Shown here piece by piece: positions 8,078-16,796 of a DNA stretch of 64,000 bases. Every line of letters starts with the position of its first letter. The first letter of the stretch is position 1. Position numbers and translations under genes: made by a program. Source of the stretch: Gluconacetobacter entanii (GTDB taxonomy: Bacteria > Pseudomonadota > Alphaproteobacteria > Acetobacterales > Acetobacteraceae). Location of the stretch: the NCBI RefSeq assembly GCF_003206495.1, contig NZ_NKUF01000008.1, positions 1-64,000 on the forward strand. Reading direction: 5' to 3'. The notes under the pieces were generated by a model. The model was not told the DNA's origin. It worked only from the letters and a program-made list of their open reading frames with translations, and did not search any database.

Positions 8078-8259
8078 TCACCATGTGGGGGAAGCTATGT
8101 GTCATTGGACGCGCTGGCAAGCACCTTATTGAAAAAAATATCGCTTCAGGTGCCCTCATGACAACCCGCCCGTCCGGGAAAAGACGCTGCCGTGACAACG
8201 CATTCCCGTGAACGCCACGAACGGGCCACGAAACCGTCCCCGCCTGCGCGCCCGATGCG

Positions 8260-8745
8260 TCAGGACCGGGGCGTGTCGTCCCTGCGCGCCAGCGGCGGGA
8301 TGAACAGCGGCGCCGTATCCCACGGGAACAGCACCCAGGTTTCCTGCGGCACCTCCACCACGAACATGTCCGTCAGCGCACGCCCCGCCGGTTTCGCGTA
8401 CAGGCACGCAAACAGCGCCTTGGGCAGCAGTCCGCGCACGACCTGCGCCGTGACGCCGGAATCGACAAGGTCGTCGATGATCAGGAACCCTTCGCCATCG
8501 CCCGCCGCCTCGGGCCGCTTGATGACGGTGGCCTCGCCCTGCTTTTCCTCATCATAGGTCACGACGGAGACCGTCTCGATCAGGCGGCAGTCCAGTTCCC
8601 GCGCGATGATCGCAGCCGGGATCAGGCCACCGCGCGTAATCGCCACGATCCCCCTGAACGGACCGCGCGGCATAAGCTCCGCCGCAAGCTGGCGGGCATC
8701 GCGATGAAGCTGGTCCCACGTAACAGTCGCATAACTGGTTGCCAT
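8260..8745 (-). CDS. gpt: Xanthine(-guanine) phosphoribosyltransferase
   Basis: 161 residues, the usual length for Gpt. It transfers phosphoribose from PRPP to xanthine or guanine in purine salvage. The PRPP loop is FLIIDDLVDSG with the paired acidic residues; an N-terminal ITRGGLIPAAIIARELD block and the C-terminal WVLFPWDTAPLF are as in the family. The ATG overlaps the stop codon of the upstream CsaA-like gene as ATGA, so the two are probably translationally coupled. tRNA-Pro lies 180 bp downstream. Confidence 0.9.
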   Translation of the reverse strand: MATSYATVTWDQLHRDARQLAAELMPRGPFRGIVAITRGGLIPAAIIARELDCRLIETVSVVTYDEEKQGEATVIKRPEAAGDGEGFLIIDDLVDSGVTAQVVRGLLPKALFACLYAKPAGRALTDMFVVEVPQETWVLFPWDTAPLFIPPLARRDDTPRS

Positions 8746-9113
8746 CAGAACAGTTTTCCTCCGTCGGGGACGCGGCTGTCCGGACGGATCAGTACGGCCT
8801 CCCCTTTCTGGTCACGCATGCTCAGGGTCAGGACCTCGCTGCGGAAAGGCCCGATCTGGCGCGGCGGCACATTGACAATCGCACAGACCTGCCGCCCCGC
8901 CAGCCGTGATGGCGTATAGCGGTGATTGACCCGCACGGCCGACGTACGCGCGCCAAGATGCGGCCCGAAATCGATTCGCAGCCGGTAGGTGTCATGATAC
9001 GTATCCGGAAGCGGGCTGGCCTCCAGTATCGTGCCAACCCGGATGTCGAGGTGCCCGTCCATCCCGCCACTGGCGGAAGCGTCCATTACGGGGGGCTGCG
9101 CAAGGTCTGTCAT
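8745..9113 (-). CDS. CsaA/EMAP-type tRNA-binding domain protein
   Basis: 122 residues from ATG 9111-9113. The frame is open further upstream, but family similarity begins near DGHLDIRVGTILEA. A single OB-fold tRNA-binding domain is seen: DIRVGTI, then YRLRIDFG, then VCAIVNVPPRQIGPFRSEVL, the last being the CsaA signature. The C-terminus LIRPDSRVPDGGKLF is typical. CsaA proteins have been described as secretion-related chaperones that also bind tRNA; the real substrate is unclear. It is the first gene of a two-gene unit with gpt and is divergent from the MFS gene, with a 110-bp gap between the starts. Confidence 0.85.
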   Translation of the reverse strand: MTDLAQPPVMDASASGGMDGHLDIRVGTILEASPLPDTYHDTYRLRIDFGPHLGARTSAVRVNHRYTPSRLAGRQVCAIVNVPPRQIGPFRSEVLTLSMRDQKGEAVLIRPDSRVPDGGKLF

Positions 9114-9222
9114 GGGAATGTTTCTGCCTGTGTTCGCGTCATCTTGTAAACCTGCGATCATTCCTTTTCGATAGGGAATTCGTGTCGAATTCGACCCCCT
9201 GGCTGCTATAGCGTAAGGCATC

Positions 9223-10533
9223 ATGACGCGATCGAAGAATTTTCCCACCACACCGGCCGGTACCGCACCACAGGCCGGTGCCGATGGGGACGCCACCCCC
9301 GCAGCCGACGCCACACCGGCGGGCAGGCTTGTCCAGCATCCGGGACTTCTGGCGTTCCTGATGGCACGGACATCATCCTCCTTTTCCTCATGCGTGCAGG
9401 CGGTGGCCGTGGGGTGGCAGATCTATGCCCTGACCCACAGCGCGCGCGCCCTCGCCTTCGTGGGACTGGCGCAGTTCCTGCCCATGATCTGCCTGACCAT
9501 GGTGGCCGGGCACGCGGCGGACCACATGAACCGTCGCCGCATCGCCATGACCTGCCAGACGATCGAGGCCATATCCACGCTGGTCATGGCCATTGCCGCG
9601 TTCGGGGGATGGACGACGCCGGCCATGATCTATGCCATGGTCATGGTGTTCGGCGCGGCGCGGGCGTTCGAAATGCCGTGCCAGCAGACCTTCCTGCCCT
9701 CCATCGTGCCGCCGCACATGTTCCCGCGCGCGGCGGCGGTGTCGTCGTCGCTGTTCCAGGCGGCGGCCGTCACCGGCCCGTCGGTGGGGGGGCTGCTGTA
9801 CGGGGTGGGGGCCGGCATGTGCTACATCGTCTGCGCGCTGGGCTTCGGGGCCGCCATGGTGGGCACGTTCCTGCTGCCGCTGCGCAACATGGCGCGGGCG
9901 CGCCAGCCACTTTCGGTCTCCATGTTCGCGGAGGTGTGGCGGTTCATGCGCCAGCGCCCCGACATGCTGGGCGCAATCTCGCTGGACCTGTTCGCCGTGC
10001 TGCTTGGCGGGGCGACGGCCATGCTTCCGGTCTATGCCAGCGACATCCTGCATGCCGGGCCGACCGGACTGGGCCTGCTGCGGGCCGCCCCGGCCATTGG
10101 CGCGGTCGGGTGCGCCCTGTTCTTTGTGTGGAAGCCGCTCAACCACCGTGCGGGCGCGTGCATGTTCGCCGCCGTGGCGACATTCGGCGTGGCGACCATC
10201 GTCTTCGCCTTTTCCACCTCCATGCCGCTCTCCGTCCTGGCACTTGCGGTCCTTGGGGCGGCGGATGTCATCAGCGTGGTCGTGCGCGGGGCGCTGGTGC
10301 AGTTGCGCACCCCCGATTCCATGCGCGGGCGGGTATCCGCCGTCAACATGCTGTTCATCGGGTCGTCCAACCAGTTGGGGGAATTCGAAAGCGGGATGCT
10401 CGCCTCCCTCGTCGGCCCGGTGGAGGCCGTGGCGCTGGGTGGGGCGGGCACCATCGTCGTGACCCTGCTGTGGATGCGGATGTTCCCGGGACTGCGCCGC
10501 CTCGACCGGCTTGACGATATCCACGCGGGCTGA
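9223..10533 (+). CDS. MFS exporter (EntS/DHA3-like)
   Basis: 436 residues. A Pro/Ala/Thr-rich cytoplasmic N-terminus of about 35 residues precedes about 12 hydrophobic segments. The loop-2 signature GHAADHMNRRRIAM marks the major facilitator superfamily. The central block FEMPCQQTFLPSIVPP followed by RAAAVSSSLFQAAAVTGPSVGG is typical of EntS-type (DHA3) exporters, and RGRVSAVNMLFIGSSNQLGEFESG is the matching block in the C-terminal half. The substrate cannot be read from sequence; siderophores or drugs are possible. It is transcribed divergently from the CsaA-like gene. The short palindrome TCGAATTCGA at 9185-9194 lies between the two starts. Confidence 0.85.
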   Translation: MTRSKNFPTTPAGTAPQAGADGDATPAADATPAGRLVQHPGLLAFLMARTSSSFSSCVQAVAVGWQIYALTHSARALAFVGLAQFLPMICLTMVAGHAADHMNRRRIAMTCQTIEAISTLVMAIAAFGGWTTPAMIYAMVMVFGAARAFEMPCQQTFLPSIVPPHMFPRAAAVSSSLFQAAAVTGPSVGGLLYGVGAGMCYIVCALGFGAAMVGTFLLPLRNMARARQPLSVSMFAEVWRFMRQRPDMLGAISLDLFAVLLGGATAMLPVYASDILHAGPTGLGLLRAAPAIGAVGCALFFVWKPLNHRAGACMFAAVATFGVATIVFAFSTSMPLSVLALAVLGAADVISVVVRGALVQLRTPDSMRGRVSAVNMLFIGSSNQLGEFESGMLASLVGPVEAVALGGAGTIVVTLLWMRMFPGLRRLDRLDDIHAG

Positions 10534-10650
10534 GGCGCAACAAAACTACACGTCCTGCGAGTATGTTTTTTATTGCATATCAGGGATGCATTATGCTCAT
10601 CTCATGGTGGACGCCCATTAAAGTGCGGCCACCATCAAGGAGAGAGTGAC

Positions 10651-10887
10651 ATGTATCAGTTCACGGACATGCTCTTTGCAAAGACGAACATTCTGATGGG
10701 GCAGCTTAAACACGAAATTGGACGTGCTGCCGGCAGCAGGAACCTCCAGGCACGGGGCATTGCGCAGAAACGTCGCGGCCGCCGCCACACCGAACGGGTG
10801 GACCGCATCCATCAGGCCATCCTGGAACAGGGTGGCGCCTATGACCTCGGGCGGGACCGGCGCGCCCACCTGATCCGCTTCCAGTAA
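10651..10887 (+). CDS. CsbD-like small stress protein
   Basis: 78 residues starting at ATG 10651 behind a strong AAGGAGAGAG. The core GQLKHEIGRAAGSRNLQARG followed by IAQKRRG has the helix spacing of CsbD proteins (G-x-x-K-x-x-x-G-x-x-x-x-x-x-x-L-x-A-x-G-x-x-x-Q-x-x-G), but the C-terminal part is very basic and differs. CsbD proteins are abundant general-stress proteins of unknown biochemical role. It is a single gene with its own terminator at 10911-10944. It could also be an unrelated small basic protein. Confidence 0.5.
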   Translation: MYQFTDMLFAKTNILMGQLKHEIGRAAGSRNLQARGIAQKRRGRRHTERVDRIHQAILEQGGAYDLGRDRRAHLIRFQ

Positions 10888-10910
10888 CGCCCGGCTTTCC
10901 CCTTACCCTG

Positions 10911-10944
10911 GCCCCGGCATCGCATCTGCATGCCGGGGCTTTTT
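10911..10944 (+). terminator. Intrinsic terminator of the CsbD-like gene
   Basis: GCCCCGGCAT pairs with ATGCCGGGGC across a 9-nt loop and is followed by TTTTT on the plus strand. It lies 23 bp after the stop codon. Confidence 0.85.
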
Positions 10945-10963
10945 CATGTCCTCTCCCCTCTTT

Positions 10964-11752
10964 TCAGTCCAGTTGCCCGTCCTCCAGCGTGCCCACCGCC
11001 ACGATACCGGGCAGTTCCGACAGGGCGGCGACCAGACGCGACACCTGCTCGCTCCCACTGACCTGCATCGACAGGCGCACCTGCCGCCGCGGTGCGGAGG
11101 CCGCGGCGGGGATTCCGATATCGGTTCCCTCATAATCCGCCTGGTCCTGCACGGCCTCCCGCGCGGTGGCAAAGGTATCGTCGCGTTCGATGCGCACATG
11201 ATCGACCCCGAAGCGCAGGCGGGTACATTCCACCAGGATATGGCGCAGCACGCCCCGGCCATCGACGTAGGTGACGCTGACATTCGTGGTGGCCAGATGT
11301 TCATGCGGGATATGGCGCAACAGGCGCGGGAATATGAACATGATGATGAAATGTCCCACGGTCGTGGCGATCGCCAGCGCCAGCAGCCCCGCCCCGCACG
11401 CCATGCCAAGTGCCGCCGTCAGCCAGACCGAAGCCGCTGTGGTCAGGCCACGCACCACATTGCGGCGCATGAAGATCACACCGCCACCGATGAAGCCAAT
11501 GCCCGAGACGACCTGTGCCGCGACACGCGACGGGTCAAGGATGACGCGCCCGTTTTCCAGCACGTTGTTAAAGCCGTATTTGGACACCAGCATGAACAGC
11601 GCCGCCGCCACGCCAACCAGGGTATAGGTCCGCAGGCCCGCACTTTTCTGACGGATCTCGCGCTCCAGCCCAACCAGTCCCGACAGCACGAAAGCAAGGC
11701 CGAGTTCCCCCAACTGGGTCCACCCCTCCCCCGCCGCATGCGTCATGATCAT
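10964..11752 (-). CDS. MgtC/SapB family membrane protein
   Basis: 262 residues. The N-terminal 150 residues hold four to five transmembrane segments with the MgtC signature: [20 protein letters not shown], then [13 protein letters not shown], then [21 protein letters not shown]-terminal cytoplasmic region of about 100 residues follows, as in the longer MgtC/SapB proteins. Family members affect growth at low magnesium, acid tolerance and, in pathogens, survival in macrophages; a direct Mg transport role is disputed. Monocistronic, converging with the CsbD-like gene. I see no riboswitch-like structure in the 195 bp upstream. Confidence 0.85.
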   Translation of the reverse strand: MIMTHAAGEGWTQLGELGLAFVLSGLVGLEREIRQKSAGLRTYTLVGVAAALFMLVSKYGFNNVLENGRVILDPSRVAAQVVSGIGFIGGGVIFMRRNVVRGLTTAASVWLTAALGMACGAGLLALAIATTVGHFIIMFIFPRLLRHIPHEHLATTNVSVTYVDGRGVLRHILVECTRLRFGVDHVRIERDDTFATAREAVQDQADYEGTDIGIPAAASAPRRQVRLSMQVSGSEQVSRLVAALSELPGIVAVGTLEDGQLD

Positions 11753-11948
11753 GAAAACATCAGCACCAGGCTATAAATATCCAACGCATGGCATCGCCTG
11801 CCTGTATCGGGACATGTCCGCCATGATGGCGCACCTTTATTCCATGCTCCATCCCATTCCCACGGCAGCAATGGGAATGGGGGCAAGCCATGGCAGAAAC
11901 ACCAGATATACAGGCGGGATTTTCATCTCCCCCTCTCCTCCGGGGCCT

Positions 11949-12323
11949 TTACCGGGCCTCGTCAGGCACCCGTAGCTGCCTTTTCTTGCGATCACGGGCG
12001 CATAGCGGCACGATATCCTTCAGGATTTCCATTGCCGCCGGGGCGGACAGGCCGGTCTCGTCCGAAAATCTCCTGATTTCCTCGGGGGAAAACAGGGAAT
12101 GGATCACGGCCTCGGTCGTGGGGCCGGGCCTGTCCTGCACCTGCCAGTGCGACACCATGTCCATGATTTCAGGGGTGCGCGACCGTGCCTCCAGCCGCGT
12201 TGGCTGGTCCTTGCGCGTGATGGGGCCGAGTATTTCATTCAATACGGTAATCAGGCCGGACTGGTCCCCGGTCGCCCCCGTCAGGAAATCGCCGGCACGG
12301 GTAAAGAAATTCGATTCAGTCAT
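11949..12323 (-). CDS. YidB/DUF937 family protein
   Basis: 124 residues from ATG 12321-12323, preceded by AGGGGAGA. It begins MTESNFFTRAGDFLTG, and the family block SLFSPEEIRRFSDETGL is followed by SAPAAMEILKDIVP. YidB proteins are small soluble proteins of unknown function. The C-terminus is strongly basic (RDRKKRQLRVPDEAR). Isolated between dnaE and mgtC, on the same strand as both. Confidence 0.7.
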   Translation of the reverse strand: MTESNFFTRAGDFLTGATGDQSGLITVLNEILGPITRKDQPTRLEARSRTPEIMDMVSHWQVQDRPGPTTEAVIHSLFSPEEIRRFSDETGLSAPAAMEILKDIVPLCARDRKKRQLRVPDEAR

Positions 12324-12449
12324 TGAGTGTCTCCCCTTTCTGGGAATTACATCGGATGACCTGTGCGCAACGCCACGTCCCGGACGGGAGTTTCCCGATG
12401 GGGCGTTCACGCTCCCGCGTGGTGTGGCGGATGGGTGTGGAGAGGTTCT

Positions 12450-12469
12450 GTTCTTTTTGAAAAAAGAAC
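12450..12469. repeat. Hairpin related to the recurring repeat
   Basis: GTTCTTTTTG and AAAAAAGAAC form a perfect 20-bp palindrome followed by CAAAAAACTTTT. This resembles the second module of the repeats at 7398, 12530 and 60622, but with different outer bases. It lies 62 bp from the next copy and in the opposite orientation. Confidence 0.55.
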
Positions 12470-12529
12470 CAAAAAACTTTTGTTCGTAACAGGAATAAAT
12501 TGTCGGTCGATTTTCACTGAAAACAGAAT

Positions 12530-12594
12530 AAAGTTTTTGGTGAAGCTTTTTTCAAAAAGCTTCGAGAGAACGCCGCCTTTTGAAAAAGGCGGCG
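12530..12594 (-). repeat. Copy 2 of the two-hairpin repeat, 3' of dnaE
   Basis: Reading along the minus strand after the dnaE stop: hairpin one has arms of 11 bp (CGCCGCCTTTT / AAAAGGCGGCG, 12571-12594), then hairpin two has 10-bp arms GAAGCTTTTT / AAAAAGCTTC (12542-12563), then ACCAAAAACTTT. The T-rich stems and position 14 bp after dnaE suggest transcription termination. Confidence 0.8.
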
Positions 12595-12607
12595 CCCGAA
12601 CACTGCC

Positions 12608-15600
12608 TTAAAACTGTTCGACCCGGCCCACGCCCTCGATCGACTTGATCATCTGCGCGATACGCGGCGTCACGCGGTAGCGTTCGCCAAGTGTCACCTC
12701 CACATCGCGCGTTTCCGCGACCGAAGGCAGCAGGATGATGCGCCCGCGCCCCCCGCTATGCCCCTGCAGGATGTCGCGGATCGGTGCGATGGCGTCCGCA
12801 CGGTCAAACCAGATCCGCAGTTCCGCGGCAGCATCGGCGGCGGCCTGTTCAAGCTCCATCACATCGGACGCGGTAATGCGCAACGCCTCCCCATCAAGGC
12901 GCAGGTCCGCCGTCACGACAACCGCGTTCCCCGCGCTGAGGATTTCGCGCGAGCGTGACAGGACTTCGGAAAAGAACGTGACCTCGCACCCGCCGCTGGC
13001 ATCCGACAGGCGCACCCACGCCATCTTGTTGCCGGTGCGCGTGGGCCGTTCCTTGCGGTCAACCACGCATCCCGCAATCTTCACCCGCGTAATGCCCGCC
13101 GCCGCAGCCGCCTCCAGCCCGGTGGATTTCACAACACCCAGACGCCGCATCAGCGGGCCATAGGAATCCAGAGGGTGCGCCGTCAGGTGGAACCCGATGG
13201 CGTCGGCCTCCATGTTCAGGCGATCGAATTCGGGCCAGTCCGGAACCGATGGCAGGCGCAGCGTCTCCCGCGTGGGCGCGCCGCCCCCACCGCCGCCAAA
13301 CAGGCCGATCTGCCCGCTGGCCGCTTCCTGCGCATGGGACTGCGCGCGGCGCAGCACCGTCTCGGCCGAGGCACAGGCCTGCGCCCGGTTGGGCAGGATC
13401 GTGTCGAACGCCCCCGCGCGCGCCAGGTTTTCCAACTGCATCTTGTTGACATTGCGCGGGTCGATGCGCGCGGCAATGTCCGCCATGTCGGCAAACGGAC
13501 GATCCCCCCGCACGGCGACAAGCGCCTGCATCGCGCTCAGCCCGACCTTCTTGACCGCCGCAAGGGCGTAGCGGATGCCATATTCCCCGTCCGGCAGCTT
13601 TTCCACCGTGAAATCCGCGCCAGACGCATTGATGTCGGGCGGCAGGACCTTGATGCCCAGACGTTCCGCCTCCTGCCGCAGGGCGGCAAGCTTTTCGGTC
13701 TTTTCCCGCGCCAGCGACATGCACGCGGCAAGGAAGGCCACCGGATGGTTCGCCTTCATCCACGCCGTCTGGTACGACACCAGCGCATAGGCCGCCGCAT
13801 GGGATTTGTTAAAGCCATAGTCGGCAAATTTGGCCATCAGGTCAAAGACCTCGACCGCCTTGTCATGGTCGATGCCGCGCTTGGTCGCCCCTTCTGTGAA
13901 GATCACGCGCTGCTTGTCCATTTCCGCGCGGATCTTCTTGCCCATCGCGCGCCGCAGCAGGTCCGCGCCGCCAAGACTGTAGCCCGCCATCTTCTGCGCG
14001 ATCTGCATCACCTGTTCCTGATAGACCATGATGCCATAGGTCTCGGACAGGATATCGCGGATTTCCTCGTGCGGGGGTTCCCACGGCTCGCCATGCTTGC
14101 GCCGGCAGTAATCGGGGATGTTGGCCATTGGACCCGGTCGGTACAACGCCACCGCCGCAATCAGGTCCTCCAGCCGTGTCGGGCGCATCTGCTTGAGCAC
14201 GTCGCGCATGCCCGCGCCTTCGAACTGGAACACGCCGCCGGTATCGCCACGCGCCAGCATGTCATAGGTCAGCTTGTCATCAAGCGGCAGTGCCGCGAGA
14301 TCCACGCTTACGCCAAGCGGCTCAAGGAACTGCACCGCGCGCTGCAGGATCGTCAGTGTCGTCAGGCCAAGGAAGTCGAACTTGACCAGGCCCGCCTGCT
14401 CCACGAACTTCATGTTGTACTGCGTCACCAGCATGTCGCTCTTGGGGTCGCGATACAGCGGCACGAGTTCGACGAGTTCGCGGTCCCCGATCACGACACC
14501 GGCCGCATGGGTGCTGGCGTGGCGGAACAGGCCCTCAAGCTGCAGGGCGATTTCCATCAGGCGGCGCAGGGTCTCGTCACTGTCGCGCATTTCCTGAAGG
14601 CGCGGCTCCCCGTCGATCGCCTGCTTCAGCGTGACCGGCTTGGCCGGGTTGTTGGGGATCAGTTCGGCGACTTTGTTGACCATGCCGAACGACAGGCCCA
14701 GCACGCGCCCGACGTCGCGCACCGCCGCGCGGGCCTGCAGCTTTCCGAACGTGATGATCTGCGCCACGCGGTCGGGACCGTATTCCTGCCGGACGTAGCG
14801 GATGACCTCGTCACGCCGGTCCTGGCAGAAATCGATATCGAAGTCAGGCATCGACACGCGTTCGGGGTTGAGGAAACGTTCGAACAGCAGGTTGAACGGG
14901 ATCGGGTCGATATCGGTAATCGTCAGCGCCCATGCGGCCAGCGACCCCGCACCCGAACCACGCCCCGGCCCGACCGGGATGTCATGCGCCTTCGCCCACT
15001 GGATGAAATCGGCAACGATCATGAAATAGCCGGGGAAGCCCATGCGGGCGATGATGTCGAGTTCAAAGGCCAGCCGTTCTTCATAAATCCGGCGTGTCTC
15101 ATCATCGACATTCATGCGCGCAAGCCGACGTTCCAGCCCGTCGCGCGCCATGCCACGCAGGGTCTCCTCCTCCGTCGCACCCGGCGCCACCTTGGGGCAG
15201 ACCGGCAGCAGCGGCTTGCGCGTCTCCACCTTGACGGCGCACAGGCGCGCGATCTCCAGAGTGTTGTCGCAGGCCTCCGGCAGGTCCGCGAACAGTTCAC
15301 GCATCATGTGCGGCGGCTTGAACCAGTGTTCGGGCGTCACGCGCCAGCGGTCCTGCTCGGCCATGGTGCGCCCCTGCGCGATGCACAGCAGGGCGTCATG
15401 CGCCTCGTACATGTCGGGACGGGGGAAGAAGCACTCGTTCGTCGCCACCAGCGCGATGCCCATGCGATCGGCCAGCGCGATCATCCCCGGTTCCACCGCA
15501 CGTTCGGCCGATAGACCATGACGATGCAGTTCCACCGCCATATACCGCCCGAAGGCCTCGTGCAGCCGCGCCAGCAGGCGGGCGGCGTCGGCCTCCAGCC

Positions 15601-16039
15601 CTTCGGCCAGCATGCGGAACAGCGGCCCGCGCGTGCCGCCGGTCATCAGGAACAACCCGTCAGCGCGTTCGCACAGAAGGTCGAGCGGCACCGTCGGTTC
15701 ATCGGTTTCATGCTGCAGGAACCCGGCCGAGGACAGGTACTGCAGGTTCATCAGGCCGGTTTCGTTGCGCGCCAGCAGGACCATCGGTTCCGCCGGGCTG
15801 CCCGGCTTGTCGGAGCGCGCGGGCAGCGCGATCTGGCAGCCGATGATCGGCTGGATCCCCTTCTTGGAGCAGTATTGCGAGAATTCCAGCGCGCCGAACA
15901 TGTTGCCCGTATCGGTGATCGCGACACCGGGCATGCGCATTTCATGCGCAAGGCTGACGATTTCGGGAACGCGGATCGCCCCCTGGCTCAGCGAGTAGGC
16001 GGAGTGGACACGCAGGTGGATGAAATCGGCATGGGACAT
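12608..16039 (-). CDS. dnaE: DNA polymerase III alpha subunit
   Basis: 1143 residues, close to the usual ~1160. This is the replicative polymerase subunit. An N-terminal PHP domain begins FIHLRVHSAYSLSQGAIR. The polymerase core contains VGPGRGSGAGSLAAWAL and the catalytic PDFDIDFCQDRR with paired Asp. Next come GFNKSHAAAYALVSYQTAWM, a helix-hairpin-helix segment, and a C-terminal OB-fold (VKIAGCVVDRKERPT). It is single-stranded with the lol genes: lolD ends 52 bp upstream of the dnaE start. The two-hairpin repeat follows its stop. Confidence 0.97.
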   Translation of the reverse strand: MSHADFIHLRVHSAYSLSQGAIRVPEIVSLAHEMRMPGVAITDTGNMFGALEFSQYCSKKGIQPIIGCQIALPARSDKPGSPAEPMVLLARNETGLMNLQYLSSAGFLQHETDEPTVPLDLLCERADGLFLMTGGTRGPLFRMLAEGLEADAARLLARLHEAFGRYMAVELHRHGLSAERAVEPGMIALADRMGIALVATNECFFPRPDMYEAHDALLCIAQGRTMAEQDRWRVTPEHWFKPPHMMRELFADLPEACDNTLEIARLCAVKVETRKPLLPVCPKVAPGATEEETLRGMARDGLERRLARMNVDDETRRIYEERLAFELDIIARMGFPGYFMIVADFIQWAKAHDIPVGPGRGSGAGSLAAWALTITDIDPIPFNLLFERFLNPERVSMPDFDIDFCQDRRDEVIRYVRQEYGPDRVAQIITFGKLQARAAVRDVGRVLGLSFGMVNKVAELIPNNPAKPVTLKQAIDGEPRLQEMRDSDETLRRLMEIALQLEGLFRHASTHAAGVVIGDRELVELVPLYRDPKSDMLVTQYNMKFVEQAGLVKFDFLGLTTLTILQRAVQFLEPLGVSVDLAALPLDDKLTYDMLARGDTGGVFQFEGAGMRDVLKQMRPTRLEDLIAAVALYRPGPMANIPDYCRRKHGEPWEPPHEEIRDILSETYGIMVYQEQVMQIAQKMAGYSLGGADLLRRAMGKKIRAEMDKQRVIFTEGATKRGIDHDKAVEVFDLMAKFADYGFNKSHAAAYALVSYQTAWMKANHPVAFLAACMSLAREKTEKLAALRQEAERLGIKVLPPDINASGADFTVEKLPDGEYGIRYALAAVKKVGLSAMQALVAVRGDRPFADMADIAARIDPRNVNKMQLENLARAGAFDTILPNRAQACASAETVLRRAQSHAQEAASGQIGLFGGGGGGAPTRETLRLPSVPDWPEFDRLNMEADAIGFHLTAHPLDSYGPLMRRLGVVKSTGLEAAAAAGITRVKIAGCVVDRKERPTRTGNKMAWVRLSDASGGCEVTFFSEVLSRSREILSAGNAVVVTADLRLDGEALRITASDVMELEQAAADAAAELRIWFDRADAIAPIRDILQGHSGGRGRIILLPSVAETRDVEVTLGERYRVTPRIAQMIKSIEGVGRVEQF

Positions 16040-16091
16040 GGCCGCATCCTATCGCAGCGCGCAGGTACGCGGCAACGCCCTATCCACCCGC

Positions 16092-16796
16092 TCAGGCGTC
16101 GGTGGGCACGACCTCCAGCAGGCGCCCGTCACGCAGGGTCACGATACGGTCCATGCGCACCGCAAGGTCCATGTTGTGCGTGGCGATCAGGGCCGCGACC
16201 CCATGGTCACGCACCATCGCGATCAGCGCGTCGAACACCGTGTCCGAGGTCTGCACATCAAGGTTGCCCGTCGGTTCATCCGCCAGCAGGATGCGCGGGC
16301 GGTTCGCCAGCGCGCGCGCAATGGCCACGCGCTGCTTCTCCCCCCCCGACAGCTTGCCCGGCAGGTGGTCCAGCCGGTGCGACAGCCCGAACGCGCCCAG
16401 CAGTTCATCGGCGCGCGCGCGTGCATGGCGGCGCGACACACCCGCGATCATCTGCGGCAGGATGACGTTCTCCCGCGCCGTGAATTCCGCCAGCAGGTGA
16501 TGGAACTGATAGACGAAGCCAATGCGGTCGCGCCGGATTTCCGTACGCTGCGCATCATTGAGCCGCCCGGCATCGACCCCGTCGATCACCACGCGCCCCG
16601 CATCGGGATGTTCCAGAAGCCCCGCAAGGTGCAGGAGCGTGGATTTGCCCGTGCCCGAGGGGGCAACAAGGGCAACGATCTCGCCGGGATGCAGCACGAG
16701 GTCCGCGCCATCAAGCACGCGCAGCGTCTCCTCCCCGCTGCGGTAGGAACGGCTGACCTGCTCAAGCTGCAGCGGCGGCGTGGTGTGGTCATTCAT
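16092..16796 (-). CDS. lolD: Lipoprotein-releasing ABC transporter ATPase LolD
   Basis: 234 residues, the normal length. It energises LolCDE, which extracts outer-membrane lipoproteins from the inner membrane. Walker [11 protein letters not shown]-loop in YQFHHLL, signature [10 protein letters not shown], Walker [14 protein letters not shown] and the H-loop in IATHN are all present. [18 protein letters not shown] is characteristic of LolD. The start overlaps the end of the lolC/E gene by 8 bp, so the two are cotranscribed. Confidence 0.95.
   Translation of the reverse strand: MNDHTTPPLQLEQVSRSYRSGEETLRVLDGADLVLHPGEIVALVAPSGTGKSTLLHLAGLLEHPDAGRVVIDGVDAGRLNDAQRTEIRRDRIGFVYQFHHLLAEFTARENVILPQMIAGVSRRHARARADELLGAFGLSHRLDHLPGKLSGGEKQRVAIARALANRPRILLADEPTGNLDVQTSDTVFDALIAMVRDHGVAALIATHNMDLAVRMDRIVTLRDGRLLEVVPTDA

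Noticed and set aside
13175-15514. 779-codon open frame antisense to dnaE
   Set aside because: GC-rich shadow with no recognisable domain.
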